DNA from: Natrinema sp. HArc-T2
GTDB taxonomy: Archaea; Halobacteriota; Halobacteria; Halobacteriales; Natrialbaceae
Length of the DNA stretch: 64,000 nucleotides
Direction: 5' to 3'
Assembly (NCBI RefSeq): GCF_041821085.1
Contig: NZ_JBGUAZ010000002.1
Span: 434,001 to 498,000, forward strand
Part shown: positions 54,117 to 63,233 of the stretch, piece after piece
Layout: each line of letters starts with the position of its first letter
How positions within the stretch are numbered: position 1 is the stretch's first letter
Notes under the pieces: model-generated
Told to the model about the DNA's origin: nothing
Databases searched by the model: none
Seen by the model: only the letters and a program-made list of their open reading frames with translations
Program-made: the position numbers and the translations under genes

Positions 54117-54278
54117 ATGGCAACATCCCCCAACGCCATGGCGTCCGACGATACGATCGTCGGTTCGATCGATTCGACGGCCGCGAGCGACGAGTACGTC
54201 ATTGCGGATATCTCCGCCGACGGTGCCTGGCTGTCCATGGAGGCCGAGGATGCACCGACGCTGCCGGCCTGGCGATAA
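54117..54278 (+). CDS. 53-residue DUF7556-like protein
   Basis: A short gene reading MATSPNAMASDDTIVGSIDS and ending SMEAEDAPTLPAWR. The ending VIADISADGAWLSM matches small haloarchaeal DUF7556 proteins as I recall them. Composition is acidic, and a TATA box plus an operator-like palindrome sit right before the start. Below usual length cutoffs. Function is unknown; the strict promoter layout suggests tight regulation. Confidence 0.68.
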   Translation: MATSPNAMASDDTIVGSIDSTAASDEYVIADISADGAWLSMEAEDAPTLPAWR

Positions 54279-54452
54279 CGGGGGGTGGGATCGGGATTTT
54301 CTTCGGTGAGACCGGTCGCGACGTCGATCGCGACCGAAACTAACAGTTCAACAGTCACGACTGGCCGCTGTGCTGTCCCGTCCATCCGTTGCTCACGTCT
54401 GAGTCGCGTTCACACCGGTAATCGTTTGGCACTCTATGACATAGCATTGCAC

Positions 54453-54959
54453 ATGTCGCTCGAGCAACTGTTCGATCAGCTTCCGGACCCGAGGTCACAC
54501 TCGTTTCCCGACTACTCGCTGCCACGCGGCGATCCCGTGTTGCCGATTGCGATCACACGGACGGAACTGTCGACAATTCTCGAGCTATACGAGACGTTTC
54601 AGGGTGTCGATCCGACGGGCCTGGACGCGAACCCGTTTCTCGAGGCGGCGACGACGTACATGCAGCGGTCGTTCGGAATACCCCAATATCGACCGGACGA
54701 GCAGTTACACGACGATATCGCAGCCCTGCTTAACGATTTCTCGGACGACCTCGGCGGCCGATCGATGGGCGTCGTCGACGCGACGCCGGCTCACCACCGG
54801 ACGCTGTATTTCTTCCTGATCAGTTGCCGTGGCTATCACACTGCGCCTCACATTCGGTTCACACCCGACGAGGCGGCGGTGGAGACGCTGTATGACGTCT
54901 ATCAGCGCGTGACCGAACAGGACGTCTATCTCAAGCGACCGTCGTCTGTGCTCGAGTAA
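54453..54959 (+). CDS. conserved haloarchaeal protein, unknown function
   Basis: A 168-residue soluble protein beginning MSLEQLFDQLPDPRSHSFPD. No membrane segments, cysteine clusters or catalytic motifs are evident; the C-half carries a histidine-rich stretch (ATPAHHRTLYFFLISCRGYHTAPHI). The frame opens to 54285, but that section is less acidic and crosses the region after the 53-residue gene, so the ATG at 54453 is used. I do not recognise a family. It is followed by a 230-base spacer with a small minus-strand gene. Confidence 0.6.
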   Translation: MSLEQLFDQLPDPRSHSFPDYSLPRGDPVLPIAITRTELSTILELYETFQGVDPTGLDANPFLEAATTYMQRSFGIPQYRPDEQLHDDIAALLNDFSDDLGGRSMGVVDATPAHHRTLYFFLISCRGYHTAPHIRFTPDEAAVETLYDVYQRVTEQDVYLKRPSSVLE

Positions 54960-55189
54960 CCCGTCAATAGCGATGTCTCGTGTCGGCTGTCGGTATGACT
55001 CCCGACGTAGTGGCCCGGTGAGTCACACTCGGCGACGGATGACTGCGTGCGGATTGATCGATCGGAATCGAGGGAAAGAGAGGGAAGGTCGGTCATCGAC
55101 TCGAGTCTGCATACGGACTCCTGTCTGTCAGTAACGGTGGGACCGCAGGCGGTCGCGGTCTCACCGGTCACTCGGGACAGCAGATCGTA

Positions 55190-55348
55190 TCACCCGGTGA
55201 GGAAGCCACCCGGCGAGATACGAGTCGCGGGACGGCCCTGTTCGTCCGTCGCCTGGTCGTCGCCGAGTTCGGGGGAGTGGGCGATCGTTCGTCGTGCCTT
55301 TGCGATTCGCTGCGTGCTTGCCGTGACGGTGGCGAGAATCTTACTCAT
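55190..55348 (-). CDS. 52-residue protein of unknown function
   Basis: A short gene reading MSKILATVTASTQRIAKARR and ending TRISPGGFLTG. The first half is basic and the second half acidic and loop-like. It ends in a clean stop, and third positions are GC-rich. Upstream, a CTTAAGTA box (55374-55381) with GAAAACC before it (BRE-like) lies about 27 bases from the ATG, giving a leaderless promoter. The ATG is part of a palindrome at 55341-55358. Too short for the usual length cutoff. No family recognised. Confidence 0.55.
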   Translation of the reverse strand: MSKILATVTASTQRIAKARRTIAHSPELGDDQATDEQGRPATRISPGGFLTG

Positions 55349-55358
55349 ACATGAGTAA
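55341..55358. promoter_or_regulatory. palindrome across the start of the 52-residue gene
   Basis: TTACTCATACATGAGTAA has perfect 8-base arms around AC. The left arm contains the ATG of the minus-strand gene. It resembles, in inverted order, the TGAGT/ACTCA core of the site at 54096-54114. Confidence 0.45.
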
Positions 55359-55463
55359 AGAAGAAAGCGGCGTACTTAAGGGTTTTCGAGATGAAAGATC
55401 GTGTATGTTCGACGGCGATGGTCACGATTTCGCCATCGAGTGAACTGAACTCCTGACCCGTCT

Positions 55464-55500
55464 CGAGCCAGAATTCGTCAAATTCTCCGAGCCAAAATTC
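55464..55500. repeat. 13-bp direct repeat upstream of the 52-residue gene
   Basis: CGAGCCAGAATTC and CGAGCCAAAATTC occur 24 bases apart (one mismatch) in an AT-rich spacer between this gene and the dppF stop. They could be regulator sites or a decayed repeat. Confidence 0.3.
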
Positions 55501-55555
55501 TGTGGTTCGGGATCGATTCACAACCATACAAAAACCGACATTAGGGACGGTCCGG

Positions 55556-56890
55556 TCACCGATGAAGATGACAGGCAGTAATGTGGTCGCCGTCGCCGTA
55601 TTCGGCCTCGAGTTCGTAGGCCGGTCGCTCGCGGGCACAGATGCTCTCCGCGGCGAAGGCCTCGAGCAACAGGTCGGTCGCTGCCGTCCACCGCTTGGAG
55701 TCGTCGTCGCTGTCGGCGTCCGCACCGCGGTCGGTGGCGACGAGATCGATCGCCTCCTCGACGACCGCGCCCGCCTCGCCCCGTGGGGGGCTCCCATCGA
55801 AGAACTCGGCCTCGATCCGCGCGGCCGTCGTCGGTTCGAACGTCCGTCGTTTGACCGCTCGCATGAACGCCCGCGTCTGCGTCCACTCCTCGTCGGTCCA
55901 GCTATACCTGTCGGGTTTGATCAGGCGCGGACACCGCGTCCGGAACCGACAGCCCGAGGGCGGATCGACCGGGCTCGGAACCTCGCCCTCGAGCACCCCA
56001 CGCGAGCCGGTTTCCCGCGGATCGGGAACGGGGATCGATTCGAGCAACGCCTTCGTGTAGGGGTGGTGGGGGTTCTCGAAGAGTTCTTCCTTGTCGGCGA
56101 GTTCGACGATGTGGCCCAGATACATCACCGCCACGCGGTCGCTGATGTGACGGATCACCGAGAGGTCGTGGGCGATAAAGAGGTACGTCAGCCCGAACTC
56201 GTCTTGCAATCGCTCCATCGTGTTCAGCACCTGCGCCTGGATAGAGACGTCCAGCGCGGAGACGGGCTCGTCACAGACGACGAAGTCCGGGTCGACCGAC
56301 AGCGCCCGCGCGAGGTTGATGCGCTGGCGCTGCCCGCCGGAGAAGGCATGAGGGTACCGGTTGTAGTGGCGCGGGTCGAGCCCTACCTTCTCGAGCAAGT
56401 CCTTCGCCCGGGCGCGCCGACTCTCGTCGTCTAACATGTCGTGGGCCCGCATCGGTTCCTCGATGATCTGCCCGACCTTCATTCGGGGATCGAGCGAGGA
56501 CTGAGGGTCCTGGAAGATCATCTGCATGTCCGACCGACGCTGTCTGAGCGCCTCGCCGCCGAGGTCGGCCAGGTTCTCCCCTTTGAAGTAGATGTCTCCC
56601 TCGGTGGGCTCGAGCAGGTGCAGGATCGTCCGTCCGAGCGTGCTCTTGCCACAGCCGCTCTCGCCGACGAGCCCCAGCGTCTCGCCGGGCTGGATCGCAA
56701 GCGAGACGTCGTCGACTGCCGACACCCGCTCGCGGTCGACGCTGATCGGCGGGAACTCGCTGGGATCGAACTGCAGGCCTGCGAGCAGCCCCGATTCTTG
56801 GTCGAAGTGTTTCGAAACGCCCTCGAGCTCGAGCAGCGGGCCGTCCCGGTCGTACTCGCGTTCCTCGTCCAGCCGAAGCCCGCTACTCAT
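55556..56890 (-). CDS. dppF: dipeptide/oligopeptide ABC transporter ATPase, DppF type
   Basis: A 444-residue ATPase. Walker [10 protein letters not shown] is near residue 72, the signature is [16 protein letters not shown] near 180, and Walker B is [12 protein letters not shown]. The C-terminal oligo-peptide-binding region has CRFRTRCP, then about 95 extra residues, then ESIC and ITACHL. Together they give the four cysteines reported to hold a [4Fe-4S] cluster in OppF/DppD-type ATPases. The insertion lengthens the protein beyond the usual 330 residues. The start overlaps dppD by 8 bases. Last gene of the five-gene operon. Confidence 0.87.
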   Translation of the reverse strand: MSSGLRLDEEREYDRDGPLLELEGVSKHFDQESGLLAGLQFDPSEFPPISVDRERVSAVDDVSLAIQPGETLGLVGESGCGKSTLGRTILHLLEPTEGDIYFKGENLADLGGEALRQRRSDMQMIFQDPQSSLDPRMKVGQIIEEPMRAHDMLDDESRRARAKDLLEKVGLDPRHYNRYPHAFSGGQRQRINLARALSVDPDFVVCDEPVSALDVSIQAQVLNTMERLQDEFGLTYLFIAHDLSVIRHISDRVAVMYLGHIVELADKEELFENPHHPYTKALLESIPVPDPRETGSRGVLEGEVPSPVDPPSGCRFRTRCPRLIKPDRYSWTDEEWTQTRAFMRAVKRRTFEPTTAARIEAEFFDGSPPRGEAGAVVEEAIDLVATDRGADADSDDDSKRWTAATDLLLEAFAAESICARERPAYELEAEYGDGDHITACHLHR

Positions 56891-58049
56891 GCCCGTCACC
56901 TCCGCCGTCGTCGCTGGCCGGGTTCGCCGCGAGTTCCGATGCCGGCGTCTCGCTTGGCTCGCTCCGTCTGTCGCCACCTGCCCCCTCGAGCGGCGGGCTC
57001 CCGTCGTAGTCGACGTCGAAGGCGTCGTGTTTCACGCAGGCCGCGCGGTGGGGCTCGCCGTCGGCGTCGGCGACGACCATCGTCTCCGGGTGGACCCGCT
57101 CACACACCGCCCGCGCGTCGGGACAGCGCGGATGGAACCGACAGCCCGAGGGCGGGTCGATCGCTTCGGGCATCACGCCCTCGATCGTCTCGAGTTGTGC
57201 GACGGTTCGGTCGGGTCGGGGAATCGAGTTCAGTAAGGCGTTCGTGTAGGGATGGTTGGTGTCGTAGAACAGCTCGTCGACCGGTGCCTGCTCGACGATT
57301 TCGCCGAGGTACATGACGTTCACGCGGTCGCAGATCTCGGCGACGACGCCCAGATCGTGCGTGACCCAGATGACGCTCGTCCCGTACTTCTCCTGCAGCT
57401 CGTCGACGAGGTCGATGATCTGCCCCTCGACGGTGACATCGAGCGCGGTCGTCGGCTCGTCGGCGATGATGAGGCTGGGCTCGCAGGCCAACGCCATTGC
57501 GATGAGCACACGCTGGCGCATGCCGCCGGAGAACTGGTGGGGATACTCCTCGTATCGCTGCTTGGGATCGGGGATGCCGACCTCCCGGAGCATCTCGATC
57601 GCCTCCTCGCGGGCCTCGTCTTCTGCCAGCCCACGGTTCCGTTCGATGAACTCCCGGAGCTGGCCGCCCACGGTGAAGACGGGGTTGAGCGACTCCATCG
57701 GATCCTGGAAGATCACCGCGATCTCGTTGCCCCTGATCCGGGTCCGGAGTTCCTCGTTCGAGAGGGCGTCGTCCCGTCTCCGGGGCTGGCCGTCCGGTCC
57801 CTCCTCGACGGCGATGATCGTCTCGCCCCTGTAGCTGATCTCGCCGGCGACGATCTCGCCGGGGCTCTCGACGAGCCCCATGAGACTCATCGAGGCGACG
57901 CTTTTCCCGGCGCCGCTCTCCCCGACGAGGCCGACGATCTCGCCTTCGTGGACCTCGAAGGAGATGCCGTCGACGGCGTGTACTGTACCTGCCTCTGTGA
58001 AGAACTGTGTCGTGAGGTTCTCGACGCGAAGGAGTGGGTCCGAATGCAT
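56883..58049 (-). CDS. dppD: dipeptide/oligopeptide ABC transporter ATPase, DppD type
   Basis: A 388-residue ATPase. Walker A GESGAGKS is near residue 40, the signature is [16 protein letters not shown] near 167, and Walker B is [17 protein letters not shown]. The C-terminal oligo_HPY part has [16 protein letters not shown] and RAACVKHD, the usual cysteine set. It starts just 2 bases after the dppC stop and overlaps dppF by 8 bases, so the set is co-translated. It acts as a heterodimer with DppF to drive peptide import. Confidence 0.88.
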   Translation of the reverse strand: MHSDPLLRVENLTTQFFTEAGTVHAVDGISFEVHEGEIVGLVGESGAGKSVASMSLMGLVESPGEIVAGEISYRGETIIAVEEGPDGQPRRRDDALSNEELRTRIRGNEIAVIFQDPMESLNPVFTVGGQLREFIERNRGLAEDEAREEAIEMLREVGIPDPKQRYEEYPHQFSGGMRQRVLIAMALACEPSLIIADEPTTALDVTVEGQIIDLVDELQEKYGTSVIWVTHDLGVVAEICDRVNVMYLGEIVEQAPVDELFYDTNHPYTNALLNSIPRPDRTVAQLETIEGVMPEAIDPPSGCRFHPRCPDARAVCERVHPETMVVADADGEPHRAACVKHDAFDVDYDGSPPLEGAGGDRRSEPSETPASELAANPASDDGGGDGHE

Positions 58050-58051
58050 GG

Positions 58052-59086
58052 TTAGTCCTCGATTCGCGGGTCCAGGGCGTCCTGCAGCCCGTCGCCGAAC
58101 AGGTTGAAGCCCATGATGGTGATCATGATCGCCAGTCCCGGCCAGATCGACAGCCAGACGTTCGAGTGCATGTAGCTGTCGTGTGCGACCTTGAGCATCT
58201 GTCCCCAGTCAGGAGTCGGCGGCTGTGCACCGTAGCCGAGAAACGAGAGCCCGGCGACGATGAGGATCGTCACGCCGATCTGGAGTGTCGCGTACACCAG
58301 CACCGGCGCGAAGCTGTTCGGAACGACGTGTCGCAGGATGATGTCTCGATCTTTCACGCCGGCTGCCCGGGCCGCCTCGATGTAGTCCATCTCGCGGATG
58401 CTCAGCACCCGGCTCCGGATGATCCGGGCGAAGACGGGAACGAAGGCGATGCCGACGCCGAGTACCGCATACCAGATGTTCGCCCCGCCGACGAAGACGG
58501 TGAAGACGATAATGAGGATCAGCGGCGGGATCGCATACACCGTCTCGACGAGTCGCATCAGAACGTCGTCGACCTTCCCGCCGTAGTAGCCCGCGACGGC
58601 ACCGACTGCCGTCCCGCCGGTGAGGCCGATGAACGTCGAGACGAGTCCGACGAACACCGACACCTGCGTGCCGTAGACGACCCTGGTGAAGTAGTCGCGG
58701 CCGGTGTGGTCGGTACCGAGCGGGTGCTCGAGCGTCCCACCCGCCGGCAACGGATTCCACGACTGCTCGGCCAGCGGGAAGTACGGCGGCATATGCTGGG
58801 TTCCCTCGCCCGGCGGCGGGATGTGCGTGGGGTGGTCGAAGATCGGCAACAGCCTCGCGAACGTGTAATCCGAGACCTGGCCGAACGTGAGCCGCGAGAG
58901 GTTGCTGTCGACGAGGGCGTACACCGCGACGAACATCACGATCGCCACGATGTACAGCCCCCACCGGGCCGTCGTATCCTGCTTGATCCGCGCGACGGTG
59001 TAGCGCCAGCCAACGCGGGCCTCGACATCGTCCTCGTCGGTTACTGCGCCCGTGTCGCGTTCGAGCGATGAGTCGCCGATTGCCAT
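58052..59086 (-). CDS. dppC: dipeptide/oligopeptide ABC transporter permease, DppC type
   Basis: A 344-residue permease. An N-terminal cytoplasmic tail of about 45 residues leads to a first membrane segment (LYIVAIVMFVAVYALVDSN), a periplasmic-facing insertion (about residues 65-110), and then five segments. The EAA-type loop before the ATPase contact reads EAARAAGVKDRDIILRHVVPNS. This is the coupling helix. The long insertion between segments 1 and 2 is longer than in bacterial DppC. It sits 2 bases after dppB. Confidence 0.87.
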   Translation of the reverse strand: MAIGDSSLERDTGAVTDEDDVEARVGWRYTVARIKQDTTARWGLYIVAIVMFVAVYALVDSNLSRLTFGQVSDYTFARLLPIFDHPTHIPPPGEGTQHMPPYFPLAEQSWNPLPAGGTLEHPLGTDHTGRDYFTRVVYGTQVSVFVGLVSTFIGLTGGTAVGAVAGYYGGKVDDVLMRLVETVYAIPPLILIIVFTVFVGGANIWYAVLGVGIAFVPVFARIIRSRVLSIREMDYIEAARAAGVKDRDIILRHVVPNSFAPVLVYATLQIGVTILIVAGLSFLGYGAQPPTPDWGQMLKVAHDSYMHSNVWLSIWPGLAIMITIMGFNLFGDGLQDALDPRIED

Positions 59087-59088
59087 CG

Positions 59089-60090
59089 TTATTCTCCCTC
59101 TCCGTAGGTGACCCGCGGATCGACGTACGCGTACGAGATGTCCGTGATGATGACGCCGATCACGAACAGCGTGCCGAGCACCATCGTGACGCCCATGACG
59201 AGCTGGTAGTCGTTGCGCTGGATCGCCTCGACGAACAGCTGGCCCATGCCGTTGATGTTGAACACCGTCTCGACCAGGACCGCGCCGCCGATCGCCGTCG
59301 ACAGGTTGAGGCCGACGATGGTGATAATTGGCAGCTGGGCCACCTGAAACGCGTGCTTGCGGAGGATCGTCCGTTCAGGCACGCCGTAGGCCCGGGCCAG
59401 CTTGACGTACTCACCTTGCAGTGACTCGAGCATCTGCGTGCGCTCGACGCGCATGATCGTCGCCATCTGCAGGGTTCCCAGCGCGATCATCGGCAACAGC
59501 AGGTGGCGCAGCGACTGATAGTACAGCTCGAGGTGGCCATCGATCCCGTGGTAGGAACTGGGCGGTCGCCACGGGTAGATGAGCCCGCTCGAGGGCAGCC
59601 AGCCGAGCTGGACCGCGAAGACCAGGATCAGGACGATGCCGATCCAGAACGACGGAGTGCTGACGCCGACGAGCGCGACGAGCCGCGAGGCGTGATCGGT
59701 CGGCTCGTTGCGCCGGTCGGCGGCGACGATGCCGAGCGGGATCGCTGTCACCAGCGCGAACGCGTACGCCGAGAGGACCAACAGGAGCGTCGGCCCGAGT
59801 CGGTCCAGCATCAGATCGGTGACGGGCCGCTGGTAGTAGATGCTTTGACCGAGATCTCCCTGCAGCAGGTTGGCCATATACGTCACGTAGCGCTCGTGGA
59901 GCGGTCTGTCGAGGCCGTAGCGTCGCTCGATCGTCCGGACCAGCTCCTCGCTGTGTTCTTGACCCTGTAACATGAGGCTGACCGGATCGCCCGGCCCCAG
60001 GTTCGCGAGCAGGAACGTGATGATAGAGATCCCGATCAGGACGGGAATCGCTTGCAAGAGCCTGTATATCGTGTACTTGAGTAGCTTCAT
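59089..60090 (-). CDS. dppB: dipeptide/oligopeptide ABC transporter permease, DppB type
   Basis: A 333-residue permease with six segments. The first (AIPVLIGISIITFLLANLG, about residue 14-32) precedes a loop with GDPVSLMLQGQEHSEELV. The EAA-type loop near residue 240 contains VKLARAYGVPERTILRKHAFQVAQLP. It is the partner of DppC. It lies 100 bases downstream of the substrate-binding protein gene and 2 bases before dppC. The order A-B-C-D-F is that of many dpp/opp operons. Confidence 0.88.
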   Translation of the reverse strand: MKLLKYTIYRLLQAIPVLIGISIITFLLANLGPGDPVSLMLQGQEHSEELVRTIERRYGLDRPLHERYVTYMANLLQGDLGQSIYYQRPVTDLMLDRLGPTLLLVLSAYAFALVTAIPLGIVAADRRNEPTDHASRLVALVGVSTPSFWIGIVLILVFAVQLGWLPSSGLIYPWRPPSSYHGIDGHLELYYQSLRHLLLPMIALGTLQMATIMRVERTQMLESLQGEYVKLARAYGVPERTILRKHAFQVAQLPIITIVGLNLSTAIGGAVLVETVFNINGMGQLFVEAIQRNDYQLVMGVTMVLGTLFVIGVIITDISYAYVDPRVTYGEGE

Positions 60091-60189
60091 TGGTCCCTGA
60101 GTCTGGCTTGCACTGGGTCGACGCCGTTGGACCGAAGCGGCGGGGTGCCATGGGCCGTCGAACTCGAGCTAAGCTGTCCGGCTGCCCGC

Positions 60190-61776
60190 TCACTCGAGCG
60201 ACACGTTCGTGTAGTCCGCGACCAGCGTCGGGTTCCGCGTCACCTCCGGATGAGCCTGTAGCCCCTGGACGTAGTCGCGCGCGGCCATCGTGTTGTCCTG
60301 GGTGAATGCAGGGAGGACGGGCACCTGTTCGACGATCTCCCGGATGACCGGCTCGTAGATGTCATAGCGTTCCTCCTGTCCGGCGGAGTTGCGCCCCTCG
60401 GCGATCGCCGCGTGGAAGCCGCTGCTGCCGGCGTAGTAGTGACCCTGATTGACTCCGGCCTGACTCTCGTGAAAGAGCGGATAGAGGTAGTAATCCGGGT
60501 CGGGCCCGCCGGTCCAGCCCAGCAGGTACATCTGGTAGTCGTCGGCGCTGCCGCTGGTGTAGGTGTCGACCAGCGTCGCGAAGTCGAGCACCTGTACGTC
60601 CGCCCCGTAGCCGATCTCGTCCAGTCGGGTGGCGATCCGCTCGGCCAACTGCGCGCGAATCCCCTCCGGCGTAATGATCGTCGGCGTGAAGTCGTCGGGC
60701 GCGTGTTCGTCCAGCAGCGACTGCGCCCCGTCGGGATCGTAGTCGGGGAGCAGCTCCTGATACTCGTCCTGTGGGAATCCCCAGACCTCGTTGACGACCG
60801 GCGGAATTGGACTGTACATCGGCGAGGTCACGTTCCCCGCATTGGATTCGATGAAATCCGACATCGAGAACGAGTGGGCGATGGCCCGGCGCACCTCAGG
60901 ATTCGTCGTCGGTCCCTCGTTGCAGTTGAACGCCATGTACATGAACGTCGGGCTCTCCGCCGAGTAGAGGGAGACGCCCGATTCGTCCTCGAGGACGTCC
61001 CAGTCTTCGTTTGGCACGCCGGCGATGACGTCGGTGTTCTCTGCCCGGATGTCCGAGACCCGGCCCGCGTCGTCGTCGTGGGCGACGAAGCGGACTTCCG
61101 GAACGTTCGGCTCGAGGTCGTCCCAGTAGTCGTCGTTGCGCTCTAGGTCGACGTACTCGTTTTCCTGCAGGCCGGCGAACTCGAACGGGCCGGAGCCGAC
61201 CGGATCCGTGTTGAACGCCTCGCGGTCCTCGGTGCGGACGCTTTCGGGCACGACCGTCACGCCCATCGTCGCGAGTTCGAACGGGCCGTACGGGTCTTCC
61301 CCGAGGTCGACCTGGAGCTGATAGTCGTCGATAACCTCGGTGCTCTCGATCATGTCGTACTCCGAGGCGTTCTCCGTCTCTTCTTCGACGGGTGCAGTAA
61401 ACGAGTGTGCGACGTCCCCAGCAGTTACCTCGTCCCCGTTGTGGAACGTCGCACCCTCCTCGAGTTCGAAGATGTACCGTGTGCCGTCGCGCTCGACGGT
61501 CGGCTCGCCGGTCGCGAGTTTGGGCTGGAGCTCGAGGCCCTCGCCGTACTCGTAGAGTCCGTCGAAGACGAGTTGAATCACCTGAAAACTGTAGGCGTCG
61601 TTCGAGACGACGGGATCGAACTGTTCTTCGCGCGATTGCTCCTGCGTAAAGTGCAATCGGTCGCCACCTCCGGGCCCTTCCCCACCGATGCAGCCTGCGA
61701 TCAGTGACGCAGCGATGGCAGCCCCGGAGCCGAGGAGTCGTCGCCGCGTCACAGCTGAGTGATTCGGCACCACCAT
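60190..61776 (-). CDS. dppA: peptide ABC transporter substrate-binding lipoprotein, DppA type
   Basis: A 528-residue SBP_bac_5 protein. The N-terminus has a twin-arginine signal (TRRRLLGSG) followed by a lipobox ending in Cys-29 (LIAGC), so it is probably exported by Tat and lipid-anchored. The solute-binding domain includes the family stretches ATGEPTVERDGTRYIFELEEGATFHNGDEVTAGDV and the later RRAIAHSFS. It probably captures peptides, though nickel or other solutes are possible for the family. It is the first and highest-expressed gene expected of the operon; its promoter is within the 400 bases upstream. Confidence 0.87.
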   Translation of the reverse strand: MVVPNHSAVTRRRLLGSGAAIAASLIAGCIGGEGPGGGDRLHFTQEQSREEQFDPVVSNDAYSFQVIQLVFDGLYEYGEGLELQPKLATGEPTVERDGTRYIFELEEGATFHNGDEVTAGDVAHSFTAPVEEETENASEYDMIESTEVIDDYQLQVDLGEDPYGPFELATMGVTVVPESVRTEDREAFNTDPVGSGPFEFAGLQENEYVDLERNDDYWDDLEPNVPEVRFVAHDDDAGRVSDIRAENTDVIAGVPNEDWDVLEDESGVSLYSAESPTFMYMAFNCNEGPTTNPEVRRAIAHSFSMSDFIESNAGNVTSPMYSPIPPVVNEVWGFPQDEYQELLPDYDPDGAQSLLDEHAPDDFTPTIITPEGIRAQLAERIATRLDEIGYGADVQVLDFATLVDTYTSGSADDYQMYLLGWTGGPDPDYYLYPLFHESQAGVNQGHYYAGSSGFHAAIAEGRNSAGQEERYDIYEPVIREIVEQVPVLPAFTQDNTMAARDYVQGLQAHPEVTRNPTLVADYTNVSLE

Positions 61777-62179
61777 GATTGGTAATATCTCCCACGCTAT
61801 TTTGGTATCAGCAGGGTACTGACCCCAAAGGACGTGTTACTGGTCGATAAGAGACTCGTACTGGATCGAATAGGTCCGAAAGTTGTTCATCGATGTCGAT
61901 TTGTGTTCGTCAGTGGTGTGAAGGTATCGCCAACGCGTTCCGAAGACGCTCGCAGTTCAGTGACCGACGACTTTCTGTCCGTTCCCGGTCTAAACGACCG
62001 GAGTGAACTGGCGACCGCCTTCGGTTCGTGCTCCGAAGCGTGATTTATGGTGCCACTGCACCAGTTCCGTCCCGCACCACTCTATAGTAGATGATAGTGC
62101 TATATTGTGGTGTGTATTGTCATACCATTCTAGCAGAAGAAGGTATCAATTTTTATGTTCTCAGGCTAAACGTCCGTTG
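61777..62179. promoter_or_regulatory. divergent spacer between dppA and the halocyanin gene
   Basis: This 403-base gap holds the dppA promoter on the left (CCAAAATAGC box near 61800) and the halocyanin promoter on the right (TTTTTATG near 62151-62158, about 22 bases before the ATG). An AT-rich tract around 62080-62140 carries ATACC/GGTAT inverted segments. Nothing coding is supported. Confidence 0.35.
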
Positions 62180-62692
<513 letters not shown>

Positions 62693-63233
62693 CTCCACAA
62701 CCAGTTGGGTTACGACGTCGAATTCGACCTCTGACTGAATCGAATTCGTCGCCGTTCGTTCCGCTTCTCCCGTATTTTCTCCGCCAACGCTGGATGACCG
62801 CCGATAGCGAACGCGGTCGCATCTCCCATTTCCTCTCCCCCATTTAATTCGGAAATAAATGCGTTCAAGCTTGTTACGAAATCAGGTACGATTTGTTCCG
62901 ATCAGTGGACCCGTCGAACGGTGTTGCGGAACGGATTTCACTGCCTCGAGTGCGGTTACCCTCTGGGAGGGCGCAATCCTCGAGGGTACGGCCAGCAGCG
63001 AACTGGCGGTGTACCGCTGTGAACCCACCCACTGATGGAAGGCGAGAGCACGGTCGAATAACGACCCTCGATTGCTGCTCCTGACCGATTTTCCCTTATT
63101 TGAAAGGGACTTTAGGCTGTGGCTGGTTCCGGTCTGTGTGCTTCTTTCCCGTCTGCTGACCGCTATGTGGCCATAATATTTTCATACTTGTATGTAAGGA
63201 AGACTTATACGACTGGCGAGAAAGCGATTGAAT
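62693..63233. other. 541-base gap between the two halocyanin genes
   Basis: Contains no supported gene. A frame from 62888 to a TGA at 63020-63022 reads TICSDQWTRRTVLRNGFHCL then ECGY, which resembles the zinc ribbon of TnpB-type transposon proteins. It could be a fragment, or chance. The promoter of the second halocyanin gene is at the right end, with a CATACTTGTATG palindrome (63183-63194) and an ACTTATACG box (about 63203-63211). Confidence 0.35.
63183..63194. promoter_or_regulatory. CATAC-TT-GTATG palindrome upstream of the second halocyanin
   Basis: Two 5-base arms pair perfectly around TT. It lies upstream of the likely TATA box and about 40 bases before the ATG, a place where an activator could bind. 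Confidence 0.35.

Noticed and set aside
55345-55797. Minus-strand frame including a 60-codon piece MVVNRSRTTEFWLGEFDEFW
   Set aside because: It runs through the promoter of the 52-residue gene and part of dppF in another phase; no start signal or family support.
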